From the NCBI RefSeq assembly GCF_002087235.1, contig NZ_MUIO01000093.1, positions 1 to 64,000 of the forward strand: a stretch of DNA of 64,000 nucleotides, written 5' to 3'. This DNA is from Pseudomonas floridensis. Lineage in GTDB: Bacteria > Pseudomonadota > Gammaproteobacteria > Pseudomonadales > Pseudomonadaceae. Every line of letters begins with the position of its first letter. Within the stretch, counting starts at the first letter, position 1. The notes beneath the pieces were generated by a model that was not told the origin of the DNA, made no database searches, and saw only the letters and a program-made list of their open reading frames with translations. Position numbers and translations under genes: made by a program. This document shows, piece after piece, positions 1 to 9,430 of the stretch.

Positions 1-2
1 CC

Positions 3-2615
3 CTCGCTGACATCCCGCCGGTGGTAGTGCACAGCCTGTTGTTCATCGAAACCCGCGATCTGCTGGACCCGCAGCAACCCATGGCCAACCCGGCGGTGGA
101 CTGGCCGCGTTTCGCCAAGGCCGCGTGGTCGCAACTGGCCCGAATGCTGTCGCTGCCCGGCCAGTCCGCAGGCGGCAGTACGCTGGCCACGCAGTTGGAA
201 AAGTATCGCCATTCTCCAGACGGCCTGACCCAGTCCGGCTCGGAGAAGATACGGCAAATGATTTCCGCCAGCGTACGTGCCTATCAGCCCGGCGCGCAGA
301 CGCTGGAAGTGCGCCAGCATGTGGTGCGCGACTACCTCAACAGCGTGCCGCTGTCTGCCGTCCCGGGGCACGGCGAAGTGCATGGTCTGGCCGAGGGCTT
401 GCGCGTCTGGTTCGGCGTCGACTTTGCCCGTACCAACGAGATCCTCGCGTCCACACCCACCGACAAGAACGCCCTCGCCGAAAAAGCCCTGGCGTTGCGC
501 GAAGTGCTGTCGCTGGTGATCGCCCAGCGTCGTCCCTCCCATTACCTGTCCAAGGGTCGACTGGAACTGGCGGACCTCACCGACAGCCATATTCGTCTGC
601 TGGCAAACGCCAATGTCATCGATCAATCGCTGGCCGATGCCGCACTGGCCGCAACCGTTACCTATCGCGATTGGGTGCAGCAGCCGACGATACAGCCCAT
701 CGAGACCAATAAGGGCATCAGCGTTGCGCGCACCCGCCTGTCGAATCTGTTGAATCGCCCACTCTACGATCTGGACCGCCTCGACCTGTCGGCCACCAGC
801 ACGCTGCACGGTCAACTGCAGACGCAAGTCAGCCAATACCTGCGCGACCTGGCCAATCCGGAGTTTGCCGGCAGCATCGGTCTGCTGGGCGAGCGGCTGC
901 TGACGCCTGCAAGCACTGCTCAAGTGCGTTACAGCTTCACGTTGTTCGAGCGTGGACCGGACGGCTCGCGGGTGCGGGTGCAGACCGACAGCACCGACCA
1001 GCCCTTCGACATTAACGAGGGCAGCAAACTGGAACTGGGCTCGACCGCCAAGATGCGTGTACTCACAACCTACCTGGAGATCATTGCCGAGCTGCACGGA
1101 CGCTACGCTGGTATGAGCGTGGCCCAACTGCGCAAAGTTCCGGTCGAGGAGCCCGACCGGCTGACGCGCTGGTGTGTGGATTATCTGTTGCAGAACAAGG
1201 ACCGCGACCTGTCGAAGATGCTGTCAGCGGCGCTGGATCGCACCTATTCGGCCAGCCCCGGGGAAGCCTTTTTTACGGGCGGGGGCATGCACCGTTTCAA
1301 CAATTTCCGGCATGAGGACGACGGACGCATTCCGACCCTGCGCGAATCGTTGCGCGAGTCGATCAACCTGCCGTTCATTCGGCTGATGCGCGATGTGGTG
1401 CGTTACAGCACCTATCAGGCACCGAGCAACAGTGCCGCGCTGCTCAAGGATGATGACAACCCGCGCCGTCAGGAATACCTGAGCCAATTCGCTGACCGCG
1501 AAGGCACCGTGTTCCTGCTGCGCTTCTGGAAGCGCTATAAGGACAAGACCACTCAGGAACGACTGGACACCTTCCTCGACGGCATTCTTCCAACCGCGAT
1601 TCGCCTGGCCGCCGTGCACCGCTACCTGCTGCCGGGTGCCGACCGCAGTACGTTCAACGCCTTCGTGCGTGCGCACCTCGAAGACACCAGAGCGATCACG
1701 AAGCTGACCGACAAACGCCTGGCGGAGCTGTATGACGGCTATGGTCCGGGCGCCTATGACCTGCCTGATCAAGGCTATGTTGCACGGGTGCATCCGCTGG
1801 ACCTGTGGCTGGTGGGCTATCTGCTCAAGCACCCGGAGGCGCAATTCAAGGACGCCGTCGCCGCCAGCCGTTTCGAGCGCCAGGAAGTCTACGGCTGGCT
1901 GTTCAAAAGCCGGCACAAGGGCGCACGTGACAGCCGCATTCGCACGATGATGGAGGTCGAAGCATTTCTGGACATCGAACAACGCTGGCAGCGCGTGGGT
2001 TATCCGTTCGATCATCTGGTGCCTTCGCTGGCAACCGCCATCGGCAGCTCCGGTGATCGTCCGGCCGCGCTGGCAGAGTTGATCGGCATCATTCAGAACG
2101 ATGGCATCCGTCTGCCCGCCGTGCGCATCGACAGCCTGCACTTTGCTGCCGACACGCCCTACGAAACCGAACTGACCGTCAATCCTGAGCTGGGTCAGCG
2201 GGTGCTGCCTTCAGAGGTTGCCGCTGCAATGCGCGAAGCATTGTCGCAAGTGGTGGACGGTGGTACGGCAAAACGCGTGCAGGGCACTTTCAAAATGCAG
2301 GATGGCAGCGTGCTGGCGATGGGCGGCAAGACCGGCACTGGCGACAACCGGATCGAGAGCATTGGCGCTGGCGGCCGGATCATCAGCTCGCGGGCCGTCA
2401 ACCGCACCGCGACCTTCGTGTTTTACATCGGCGAAAACCATTTCGGCACCCTGACCGCATTCGTGCCGGGCCGCGCCGCCGAAGGCTTCCGCTTCACCTC
2501 GGCGCTCCCGGTGCAAGTACTCAAAGGCATGGCGCCGATCCTCACGCCGTACCTTGAGAACAATGGCCGGGCCATGTGCAACACGCCTTCGCCCCCCAGT
2601 GGCACAGGCGCTTGA
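3..2615 (+). CDS. Class A penicillin-binding-type protein (GT51 plus transpeptidase motifs), 5' end missing
   Basis: The reading frame is open to the window edge, so the true N-terminus lies upstream. Numbering from the first GTG at position 21, a GT51-like GGSTLATQLEK stretch (about residues 51-61) belongs to a peptidoglycan glycosyltransferase domain. The penicillin-binding motifs follow: SxxK as STAK (S341), SxN as SIN (S447) and KTGTG (K770). The family polymerises and crosslinks lipid-II-derived glycan in the periplasm. The 323 residues between SxN and KTG are far more than usual and imply a large insertion in the transpeptidase domain. The glycosyltransferase portion is also divergent from PBP1a/1b/1c. 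It ends about 100 bases before the NfeR-like gene. Family is clear; the exact orthologue is not. Confidence 0.8.
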   Translation, partial: LADIPPVVVHSLLFIETRDLLDPQQPMANPAVDWPRFAKAAWSQLARMLSLPGQSAGGSTLATQLEKYRHSPDGLTQSGSEKIRQMISASVRAYQPGAQTLEVRQHVVRDYLNSVPLSAVPGHGEVHGLAEGLRVWFGVDFARTNEILASTPTDKNALAEKALALREVLSLVIAQRRPSHYLSKGRLELADLTDSHIRLLANANVIDQSLADAALAATVTYRDWVQQPTIQPIETNKGISVARTRLSNLLNRPLYDLDRLDLSATSTLHGQLQTQVSQYLRDLANPEFAGSIGLLGERLLTPASTAQVRYSFTLFERGPDGSRVRVQTDSTDQPFDINEGSKLELGSTAKMRVLTTYLEIIAELHGRYAGMSVAQLRKVPVEEPDRLTRWCVDYLLQNKDRDLSKMLSAALDRTYSASPGEAFFTGGGMHRFNNFRHEDDGRIPTLRESLRESINLPFIRLMRDVVRYSTYQAPSNSAALLKDDDNPRRQEYLSQFADREGTVFLLRFWKRYKDKTTQERLDTFLDGILPTAIRLAAVHRYLLPGADRSTFNAFVRAHLEDTRAITKLTDKRLAELYDGYGPGAYDLPDQGYVARVHPLDLWLVGYLLKHPEAQFKDAVAASRFERQEVYGWLFKSRHKGARDSRIRTMMEVEAFLDIEQRWQRVGYPFDHLVPSLATAIGSSGDRPAALAELIGIIQNDGIRLPAVRIDSLHFAADTPYETELTVNPELGQRVLPSEVAAAMREALSQVVDGGTAKRVQGTFKMQDGSVLAMGGKTGTGDNRIESIGAGGRIISSRAVNRTATFVFYIGENHFGTLTAFVPGRAAEGFRFTSALPVQVLKGMAPILTPYLENNGRAMCNTPSPPSGTGA

Positions 2616-2676
2616 ATCGGCAAGCGCCTGATAAAGACACGCATGACCGTTCGTCATGATCCCTTGTGAATCAATT

Positions 2677-2700
2677 TAGATATATCTTAAGGTATATCTA
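2677..2700. promoter_or_regulatory. 24-bp operator palindrome ahead of the PadR/NfeR-like gene
   Basis: Left arm TAGATATATCTT meets right arm AAGGTATATCTA with one mismatch over 12 bp per arm. It ends 16 bases before the start codon of the PadR-family gene, in an AT-rich patch. AT-rich palindromes of this kind are the known targets of E. coli YqjI/NfeR. Autorepression is inferred from position. Confidence 0.75.
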
Positions 2701-2716
2701 ACTTGTAACGAGAGAG

Positions 2717-3316
2717 ATGAAGACTATGCGTGATGACGCTCATCACCCCCGCCCCCGTCCCCCGCATGCCCGTGAACCGGGCGAAGGCCGTGACGGTTTT
2801 GAAAAGCGTCCCGGCCGTGAACGCGGCGGACGTGGCCCGCGTGTATTTGCTCCGGGCGATCTGAAATTACTGCTGCTGGCATTGATTGCCGAACAGCCCG
2901 CCCATGGCTATGACCTGATCCGCAAGATCGAAGCGCTGTTCGACGGTGCTTACTGTCCCAGCCCGGGCGTGATTTACCCGACCCTGACCTTTCTGGAAGA
3001 AAGCGAGATGATTCTTGGCGACGCACAGGCAGGTAAAAAGCTTTACACGGTGACCGACGCCGGACGAGCGTCGTTGCTTGAGCAGGCCGTGGCGCTGGAC
3101 GGCGTGCGTACCCGCATCGACGTCAGCAAGCGCTCGCTGCGTGGTCACGACCGCCCGCCGGAAATTCACGAAGCGGTGCACAACCTGCGTCACGCCATGC
3201 ACCTGCACGATGGCCGCTGGAGCCCCGAAGAAATCGTTCGGGTTCGCGACCTGCTCAATAACACCGCCAAGGCCATCGTCGATGGGCCGCAACCTGCATC
3301 GGAGCCCTCGGAATGA
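2717..3316 (+). CDS. nfeR: PadR-family transcriptional regulator, NfeR/YqjI-like
   Basis: 199 residues. A charged, Pro/Arg/Gly-rich extension (about residues 1-50, with three His) precedes a PadR winged helix starting near GDLKLLLLALIAEQPAHGYD and containing CPSPGVIYPTLTFLEE. E. coli NfeR (YqjI) has the same plan: a metal-binding N-terminal extension, then a PadR domain that represses a ferric reductase when metal is low. Here the extension has no Cys and few His, so its metal sensing may differ. The stop codon overlaps the start of the reductase gene (ATGA), so the two are translationally coupled. A GAGAG ribosome site supports the start. The symbol rests on domain plan, operator and partner gene. 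Confidence 0.75.
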   Translation: MKTMRDDAHHPRPRPPHAREPGEGRDGFEKRPGRERGGRGPRVFAPGDLKLLLLALIAEQPAHGYDLIRKIEALFDGAYCPSPGVIYPTLTFLEESEMILGDAQAGKKLYTVTDAGRASLLEQAVALDGVRTRIDVSKRSLRGHDRPPEIHEAVHNLRHAMHLHDGRWSPEEIVRVRDLLNNTAKAIVDGPQPASEPSE

Positions 3317-4080
3317 ATTCAGAACAATCGATCCATCGCGTCATGCACGAAATCAAACGTCGCAAACTGCGAGTCCTGCGCGTGACCCAGTTGACCCCGC
3401 TGATGCGTCGCATCACCCTGCAAGGCCCGGAACTTCAAGGTTTCATCAGCCTGGGCACCGATGATCACGTCAAACTGTTCTTCCCGCGCACGCCGCAGGA
3501 ACAGGAAGCGCTGGAAAACCTGACACCTGCCAGCGACAAGGACACGCCACGTCCGCCGATGCGCGACTACACGCCGCGTCGCTACGATGAAGCCACCGGC
3601 GAGTTGGACATCGATTTCGTGCTGCACGGCGAAGGTCCCGCCGCGACCTGGGCAGCTCAGGCCGAGCCGGGACAGTTTCTGCACATTGCCGGGCCGAAAG
3701 GCTCGATGGTGGTGCCGGACATGTTCGACAGTTACTTGCTGATTGGCGATGAAACCGCCATTCCTGCCATCGCCCGTCGTCTGGAATCCCTGCCTGCCAA
3801 CCGTGCTGCGCTGGTGGTGGTGGAGGTGGCCAACGAGCAAGAGCAGCAGGTATTCCAGAGCGCGGCACAGGTCGATGTGATTTGGATTGTACGAGGCGAG
3901 CAGAGCCTGATCGATGTCACCCGCCGCCTGGAGATGCCTGAGGGCAAGCTCTACGCCTGGGTGGCGACAGAATCCGGTCTGTCTCGCAAACTGCGCCGGG
4001 TATTGCTGGAAGAATTCGGGCTCGACGAAGCGTTCGTCAAGGCCGCTGGCTACTGGAAGCTGGACGGCGAAGAGGACTGA
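3313..4080 (+). CDS. nfeF: Siderophore-interacting protein, NAD(P)H-dependent ferric-siderophore reductase (NfeF/ViuB type)
   Basis: 255 residues, normal for the SIP family. An FAD-binding beta-barrel carries the RDYTPRRYD motif near residues 77-85, followed by a siderophore-interacting/NAD(P)-binding half with GPKGSMVVP and a C-terminal YWKLDGEED tail. The family reduces ferric siderophores in the cytoplasm to release iron. It overlaps the upstream PadR gene by four bases, whereas in E. coli the pair is divergent. The shared operator suggests control by that regulator. Confidence 0.85.
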   Translation: MNSEQSIHRVMHEIKRRKLRVLRVTQLTPLMRRITLQGPELQGFISLGTDDHVKLFFPRTPQEQEALENLTPASDKDTPRPPMRDYTPRRYDEATGELDIDFVLHGEGPAATWAAQAEPGQFLHIAGPKGSMVVPDMFDSYLLIGDETAIPAIARRLESLPANRAALVVVEVANEQEQQVFQSAAQVDVIWIVRGEQSLIDVTRRLEMPEGKLYAWVATESGLSRKLRRVLLEEFGLDEAFVKAAGYWKLDGEED

Positions 4081-4089
4081 ATCTCGAGG

Positions 4090-4115
4090 GTCTGGCGCGC
4101 TCGGCTGCGCCAGAC
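4090..4115. terminator. Stem-loop between convergent genes
   Basis: Perfect 9-bp arms GTCTGGCGC and GCGCCAGAC enclose an 8-base loop, ten bases after the reductase stop and before the end of the leftward membrane-protein gene. There is no T-tract on either side, so this is a possible RNA 3' end structure rather than a classic intrinsic terminator. Confidence 0.45.
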
Positions 4116-4134
4116 CACGCGGCGGCGTGCATCC

Positions 4135-4794
4135 TCACTTCTGGCGACTCGACGCCCAGCGATCCACCCCCACCAGCATCAGTGCGATCACCACGAACCC
4201 CAGCAACACACCCAGAGCGTTGATGAAGGCCTTGGTGAAGCCAATCGTACCGATATCGATGAACGGGTACATGTAGTCGCCGACCACGTTGCCGCGCAGC
4301 AGGATGTAGGCGAAGTACACAATCGGGTACAGCGCCCACAACAACACCTGCTTAAAGCGCAACAGTCCCTTCGGCACGCACCTCCACCAGTACGCCAGAA
4401 ACGCCAGCGGCATCACGTCATGCAGCAACTCGTCAGCAATGAACTGCCAGCCTTGCGGGTGCCAGAGATGGCGCAACAGGATGTTGTAGGCAATCCCGAC
4501 CAACGCGATGCTCACCGCAATACCGCCACACACCACCGGATCACGAAAGAACCGGTGCCCTGCCGACTGCCTCTGGCTGAGCGCACAGCTTAGCGCGACC
4601 GCCCCCAGCGTATTGGTGAGCACGGTAAAGAAACTGAAGAAGCGCACCAGTCCACCCAGCAGACTGGCGTGATCCATCCAGCGCCCGATCAGGATCAGGT
4701 AAAGCTGAATCGCCAGACCGGACCAGCCCAGGCAGGCGGCCAGCAGAATGAGGTAGCGCTGCCGTTGCGTGCGGGGCAGGTGTTGACTGTGCAT
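4135..4794 (-). CDS. Pr6Pr-family multi-pass membrane protein
   Basis: 219 residues with about six hydrophobic segments, beginning at LILLAACLGWSGLAIQLYLI and ending at ALGVLLGFVVIALMLVGV. The sequence pattern (FFSFFTVLTN, HDVMPLAFLAYW, YFAYILLRG, YPFID) matches the bacterial Pr6Pr membrane family, whose biochemical role is not established. It lies alone on the minus strand between the ferric reductase and a small VF530-type gene. I infer only an inner-membrane location. Confidence 0.75.
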   Translation of the reverse strand: MHSQHLPRTQRQRYLILLAACLGWSGLAIQLYLILIGRWMDHASLLGGLVRFFSFFTVLTNTLGAVALSCALSQRQSAGHRFFRDPVVCGGIAVSIALVGIAYNILLRHLWHPQGWQFIADELLHDVMPLAFLAYWWRCVPKGLLRFKQVLLWALYPIVYFAYILLRGNVVGDYMYPFIDIGTIGFTKAFINALGVLLGFVVIALMLVGVDRWASSRQK

Positions 4795-4836
4795 CGGTCT
4801 GTATCCTTGAGTGTCAGCGTCCCTGCCACGCGTTGA

Positions 4837-5064
4837 TTACCAGCCTTTGCTGCGATGCAGCTTCACGTACAGACCTTCCACCTTTTCCCGCGCCCACGGC
4901 GTCTTGCGCAGAAACGTCAGGCTGGACTTGATGCTCGGGTCGCTCTTGAAGCAGCGAATGTCGATGCGCTCGGCCAGCCCGGACCATTCGTAATGCTCGA
5001 CCAGGGCTCTGAGGATCTGCTCCAGCGTAACGCCGTGCAGCGGGTCGGTATTGGATGTTGTCAT
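4837..5064 (-). CDS. VF530-family (DUF2132) small protein
   Basis: 75 residues from ATG at 5064 (MTTSNTDPLHGVTLEQILR). An upstream TTG at 5082 is in frame but is less likely. The text LVEHYEWSGLAERI, CFKSDPSIKSSLTFLRKTPWAREKVE is characteristic of the VF530 DNA-binding family, named from a Vibrio structure with a SAP-like fold. Function is unknown; DNA binding is proposed for the family. It is probably monocistronic. Confidence 0.8.
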   Translation of the reverse strand: MTTSNTDPLHGVTLEQILRALVEHYEWSGLAERIDIRCFKSDPSIKSSLTFLRKTPWAREKVEGLYVKLHRSKGW

Positions 5065-5488
5065 GACAAACCTTGAAGCCAATGAAGGGGGGATGAACGA
5101 AGGTACGTACCTGCGGCTCTGTACGAAAAGTCGGCGAGCGAAGGTCAGGCAGGGAGCGGAGTCTACGTGTTGTGATTGAGCATTCCGAGCCTGTTTTTAA
5201 CGCCGCATCACCGAGCGCAGCCACTTTTGGTACGGAGCCTAGCCGAGCCGCCGTGCGGCGGGAAGGGCTATGCGCGCAATGTGTGCAGCAGCACTAAAAG
5301 TAGCGCGCCAAAGCACTGTTACCAAACCTGCAATGATCCATGTCAAGTAAACCTCTTTCAGTAAACTCGTTAGCGTCCTATCATTGTCGCCTTCAACGCT
5401 GAATCGATTCTCTATCTCGGGAGTTTCACCGACGGCTGCCAAGACGGCCGCGGCAGAGCCTTGTCGTTCCTAAAAAATCAAAGAAAGA
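5065..5488. other. Divergent intergenic region (424 bp), no convincing gene
   Basis: It lies between the leftward VF530 gene and the rightward oprB gene. A TTG-initiated 67-codon leftward frame at 5239-5442 has no ribosome site and I do not call it. On the minus strand a TTGACA hexamer reads at 5346-5341, but no good -10 follows. The oprB leader is A-rich (AAAAAATCAAAGAAAG) directly before the start. Confidence 0.5.
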
Positions 5489-6862
5489 ATGCCCCTTTTC
5501 ATGCCCAGTTCATCAAGACACCCCCGACTTGCCACGGTTCATCGTGCTGTCAGCCTGTGCGGTCTGACACTTCTCGGCCTGGCGGGCACGGTTCACGCCG
5601 CCCCGGCCCTGTCACCCGACTCACCCTGGATGCTGGGTGACTGGGGCGGCAAACGTACCGACCTGTCACAGCAGGGTGTCGATTTCAAACTTGACTACAC
5701 CAGCGAGACTGGCGCGAATCTGCATGGCGGCTACAACCACGACAAGGCAACACGCTACAGCGACCAGATCGCCGTGGGCGCGCATCTGGATCTGCAGAAA
5801 ATCCTCGGCTGGCATGATGCCGAATTCCAGTTGACCCTGAACAACCGCAACGGCGACAACATCAGCAACGACCGGATCGGCGATCCACGCACCGGGACGA
5901 TTTCCTCTTCGCAGGAAGTCTGGGGCCGCGGCAGTGTCACCCGACTCACGCAGCTGTGGTATCAGCAGACATTTTTCGAGCAGGCCTTGAGCGTCAAGCT
6001 CGGCCGGTTCAACGAAGGCGAAGACTTCAACAGCATCCCTTGCGATTTCCAGAATCTGTCGCTGTGCGGCTCGCAGGTCGGCAACTACGTCAACACTTGG
6101 TACAACTGGCCGATCAGCCAGTGGGCCCTGCGCGTCAAGTATCAGCTCACGCCCGAGGTCTTCGTTCAGGTCGGCGCCTTCGAGCAGAACCCGTCCAATC
6201 TGGAAAACGACAACGCTTTCAAACTCAGCGCAAGCGGCACCAGAGGTGCGGTATTGCCGGTCGAGGTGGTCTGGTCGCCGAAGGTCAACGGCCTGCCGGG
6301 CGAGTACCGCGCCGGTTATTACTACAGCACCGCTGATAGCGAAGACGTCTACAAAAACACCGACGGTCAGCCTGCTGCTCTCACTGGCACGGCGTATCGT
6401 GGAGCTTCGAGCAAACACGGCTTATGGCTCAATCTGCGCCAGCAAGTCACTCAGCGTGATGGCGACGCCAGCCGCGGTCTGAGCCTGTTTGCCAACGGCA
6501 CGATGCATGACAAGAAAACCAACATGGTCGACAACTACGTGTCGGTCGGCATGGTTTATCGCGGCGCCTTCGATGCCCGCACTCAGGACGATATAGGCCT
6601 GGGTCTGTCGCGCATTCATGTCAATCCGGCGTACCGGAAAGACGCCGATGCACGAAATCAGGCAGCGGCGGTCTACGACTACAACGACCCATCCTATATG
6701 CCGCTGCAGGACACGGAATACAACGCCGAGCTGTATTACGGCGTGCACGTGACCGACTGGCTGACCGTTCGACCAAACCTGCAATACGTCCGTCATCCGG
6801 GCGGTCTGGACGAGGTCGACGATGCGCTGGTGGCCGGTTTGAAAATGCAACTCTCGTTCTGA
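5489..6862 (+). CDS. oprB: OprB-family carbohydrate-selective porin
   Basis: 457 residues. A signal peptide with hydrophobic core LCGLTLLGLAGTVHA ends near residue 37, followed by the typical start PWMLGDWGGKRTDLSQQGVDF. Alternating amphipathic strands run to a terminal aromatic residue (MQLSF), as in outer-membrane barrels. OprB porins let glucose and related sugars cross the outer membrane. The next gene is the periplasmic glucose dehydrogenase, which supports a glucose role. A second in-frame ATG four codons in could be the true start, since the ribosome site for the first is weak. Confidence 0.9.
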   Translation: MPLFMPSSSRHPRLATVHRAVSLCGLTLLGLAGTVHAAPALSPDSPWMLGDWGGKRTDLSQQGVDFKLDYTSETGANLHGGYNHDKATRYSDQIAVGAHLDLQKILGWHDAEFQLTLNNRNGDNISNDRIGDPRTGTISSSQEVWGRGSVTRLTQLWYQQTFFEQALSVKLGRFNEGEDFNSIPCDFQNLSLCGSQVGNYVNTWYNWPISQWALRVKYQLTPEVFVQVGAFEQNPSNLENDNAFKLSASGTRGAVLPVEVVWSPKVNGLPGEYRAGYYYSTADSEDVYKNTDGQPAALTGTAYRGASSKHGLWLNLRQQVTQRDGDASRGLSLFANGTMHDKKTNMVDNYVSVGMVYRGAFDARTQDDIGLGLSRIHVNPAYRKDADARNQAAAVYDYNDPSYMPLQDTEYNAELYYGVHVTDWLTVRPNLQYVRHPGGLDEVDDALVAGLKMQLSF

Positions 6863-6987
6863 CCAACGGTTGAATTCAACCGTCGGTAAATCGTCTCAAC
6901 CTTTAGCTTGGCTTCAAGAGCGACATCAAGGCCTGCATTCCCGCAGTTCAGGGCGTCAATCATTCAATTCTCGCGGAGATTCGCATT

Positions 6988-9411
6988 ATGAGCACTGATG
7001 GTGCTTCGGGTAGAAATCGTCTGTTACCGACATTGCTCGGGCTGGTGATTCTGTTGATGGGGCTGGCCCTGGTGGTCGGCGGCATCAGATTGCTGCAACT
7101 GGACGGTTCGCTGTATTACCTGCTGGCCGGTATCGGCTTCGCGGTAACCGGCGCGCTGTTGATCACCGGGCGCAGCGCGGCGCTGGGCCTCTACGCCCTG
7201 CTGCTATTCGCGAGCACCGTCTGGTCGCTGTGGGAAGTCGGTCTGGACTGGTGGCAACTGGTGCCGCGTCTGGCCCTGTGGTTCGCGCTGGGTCTGGTGT
7301 TGCTGCTGCCCTGGTTCCGTCGCCCGCTGCTGCGTAACGGCCCGGCCCGCATGGGTACCGGTGCGTTGAGCATCGCCGTGGTGCTCGCTGGTCTGACTGC
7401 GCTGGCCAGCCAGTTCACCAACCCGGGTCGCATTGAAGGTCAACTGGACCGCGAGACCGCAGGCACGACCAATACCGCACCGGCCATGCCCGATGGCGAC
7501 TGGCAGTCCTATGGCCGCACCGGTTTCGGCGACCGCTACTCGCCGCTGGCGCAGATCACGCCGGAAAACGTGAGCAAGCTGGAGCCGGCCTGGACCTATC
7601 GCACCGGCGATATTCCAGGGCCGAATGACCCGGGCGAGACGACCGCCGAGAACACCCCGCTCAAGGTCAACGGCATGCTGTACGTCTGCACGCCGCACAG
7701 CCAGGTGATCGCGCTTGACCCGGATTCGGGCAAGGAAATCTGGCGCTTCGATCCGAAGATCAGCACTCAGAACGCCGAGAACTTCAAAGGCTGGGCGCAC
7801 ATGACCTGCCGTGGTGTCTCGTATCACGATGACGCCGCTTATGCCGCCGCTGGCGCTCCGGCGCAAAGCCCGGCAGCTCCGGCCGCACAGGGCGCAACCA
7901 CTGCAAGTGCCTGCCCACGCCGGATCTTCCTGCCAACGGCCGACACCCGTCTGATCGCCCTGAACGCCGACACTGGCCAGATGTGCGAAGACTTCGGCAA
8001 CAAGGGGTCGGTCGATCTGACCGCCAACATGGGCACCTTCGCGCCAGGCGGTTACTACTCGACGTCGCCACCGGCCGTGACCAAGGACCTGGTGATCATC
8101 GGTGGCCACGTCACCGACAACGTCTCGATGGACGAGCCGTCCGGCGTGATCCGTGCGTACGACGTGCACACCGGTCGTCTGGTCTGGAACTGGGACAGCG
8201 GCAACCCTGAAGCCACGGCGCCCATCGCCGAAGGCCAGGTCTACACCCGCAACTCGCCGAATATGTGGTCCATGTTCAGCGTCGATGAAAAGCTGGGTAT
8301 GATCTATCTGCCAATGGGCAACCAGACACCCGATCAGTGGGGCGGCGACCGCACACCAGAGTCCGAGAAGTACAGCGCAGGCCTGGTGGCACTGGACATC
8401 GCGACCGGTCGCGTGCGGTGGGATTATCAGTTCACGCATCACGACTTGTGGGACATGGATGTGGGCGGTCAGCCGACCCTCATGGACATGAAAACCGCCG
8501 ACGGCATGAAACCCGCTGTACTGGCTTCGACCAAGCAGGGCAGCATCTATGTGCTGGACCGCAGCAATGGTCAGCCTATCGTGCCGATCAATGAAGTGCC
8601 GGTGCCACAAGGCGCGGTCGAAGGTGACCACACCTCGCCGACCCAGCCCAAGTCTGACCTGAACTTCATGCCACCTCCGTTGAAAGAGCGCGATATGTGG
8701 GGCGTGACCCCGTTCGACCAGATGCTGTGCCGGATCGACTTCAAGTCGCTGCGTTACGATGGCCCGTTCACCCCGCCATCGCTGCAAGGCTCGATCGTTT
8801 ACCCAGGCAACTTCGGCGTGTTCGACTGGGGTGGTATCTCCATTGATCCGGTTCGCCAGATTGCCTTCGTCAACCCGAGCTACATGGCGTTCCGCTCCAA
8901 GCTGGTTCCGGCGGCCGAAGTTGAAGGCGGCCCGGGTCGCAAGAGCGAGACCGAAGGCGTACAGCCTAACAAAGGCGCACCTTACGGCGTGATCCTCGAA
9001 GCCCTGCTGTCGCCAATGGGCCTGCCGTGCCAGGCACCGGCGTGGGGCTACGTGGCGGCGGTCGATCTGACCAACCACAAAACCATCTGGATGCACAAGA
9101 ACGGCACCGTGCGTGACAGCTCGCCGGTTCCAATTCCGCTGACCATGGGCGTTCCGAGCCTGGGTGGTACGTTCACGACTGCCAGCGGTCTGGCGTTCCT
9201 GAGCGGCACACTTGACCAGTACCTGCGCGCCTACGACGTTCGTAACGGCAAGCAGTTGTGGGAAGGCCGCCTGCCAGCAGGCGCGCAGACCACACCAATG
9301 ACCTACACCGGCAAGGACGGTCAGCAATACGTGCTGGTCGTGGCTGGCGGTCACGGCTCGCTGGGCACCAAGCAAGGTGACTACGTGATGGCGTTCAAAC
9401 TGCCGAAGTGA
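6988..9411 (+). CDS. gcd: Membrane-bound PQQ-dependent glucose dehydrogenase
   Basis: 807 residues, close to known Gcd length. About five membrane helices occupy residues 1-150, then a periplasmic PQQ beta-propeller starts at DWQSYGRTGFGDRYSPL. Landmarks are PLKVNGMLYVCTPH, ALDPDSGKEIWRFDP, YQFTHHDLWDMD and ending VVAGGHGSLGTKQGDYVMAF. It oxidises glucose to gluconolactone in the periplasm and passes electrons to ubiquinone. Family members can also use quinate or shikimate, but the text and the oprB neighbour favour glucose. A GGAG site precedes the ATG. An Ala/Pro-rich loop near residues 288-305 is a lineage-specific insertion. Confidence 0.93.
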   Translation: MSTDGASGRNRLLPTLLGLVILLMGLALVVGGIRLLQLDGSLYYLLAGIGFAVTGALLITGRSAALGLYALLLFASTVWSLWEVGLDWWQLVPRLALWFALGLVLLLPWFRRPLLRNGPARMGTGALSIAVVLAGLTALASQFTNPGRIEGQLDRETAGTTNTAPAMPDGDWQSYGRTGFGDRYSPLAQITPENVSKLEPAWTYRTGDIPGPNDPGETTAENTPLKVNGMLYVCTPHSQVIALDPDSGKEIWRFDPKISTQNAENFKGWAHMTCRGVSYHDDAAYAAAGAPAQSPAAPAAQGATTASACPRRIFLPTADTRLIALNADTGQMCEDFGNKGSVDLTANMGTFAPGGYYSTSPPAVTKDLVIIGGHVTDNVSMDEPSGVIRAYDVHTGRLVWNWDSGNPEATAPIAEGQVYTRNSPNMWSMFSVDEKLGMIYLPMGNQTPDQWGGDRTPESEKYSAGLVALDIATGRVRWDYQFTHHDLWDMDVGGQPTLMDMKTADGMKPAVLASTKQGSIYVLDRSNGQPIVPINEVPVPQGAVEGDHTSPTQPKSDLNFMPPPLKERDMWGVTPFDQMLCRIDFKSLRYDGPFTPPSLQGSIVYPGNFGVFDWGGISIDPVRQIAFVNPSYMAFRSKLVPAAEVEGGPGRKSETEGVQPNKGAPYGVILEALLSPMGLPCQAPAWGYVAAVDLTNHKTIWMHKNGTVRDSSPVPIPLTMGVPSLGGTFTTASGLAFLSGTLDQYLRAYDVRNGKQLWEGRLPAGAQTTPMTYTGKDGQQYVLVVAGGHGSLGTKQGDYVMAFKLPK

Positions 9412-9430
9412 TGCATTGCTGAGGTAAACG

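Noticed and set aside
5239..5442. 67-codon leftward frame with a hydrophobic stretch
   Set aside because: Starts at TTG without a ribosome site and shows no family features.
7204..9375. 723-codon leftward open frame
   Set aside because: It is fully antisense to gcd, which has complete PQQ-dehydrogenase motifs; GC-rich codon bias keeps the opposite frame open.
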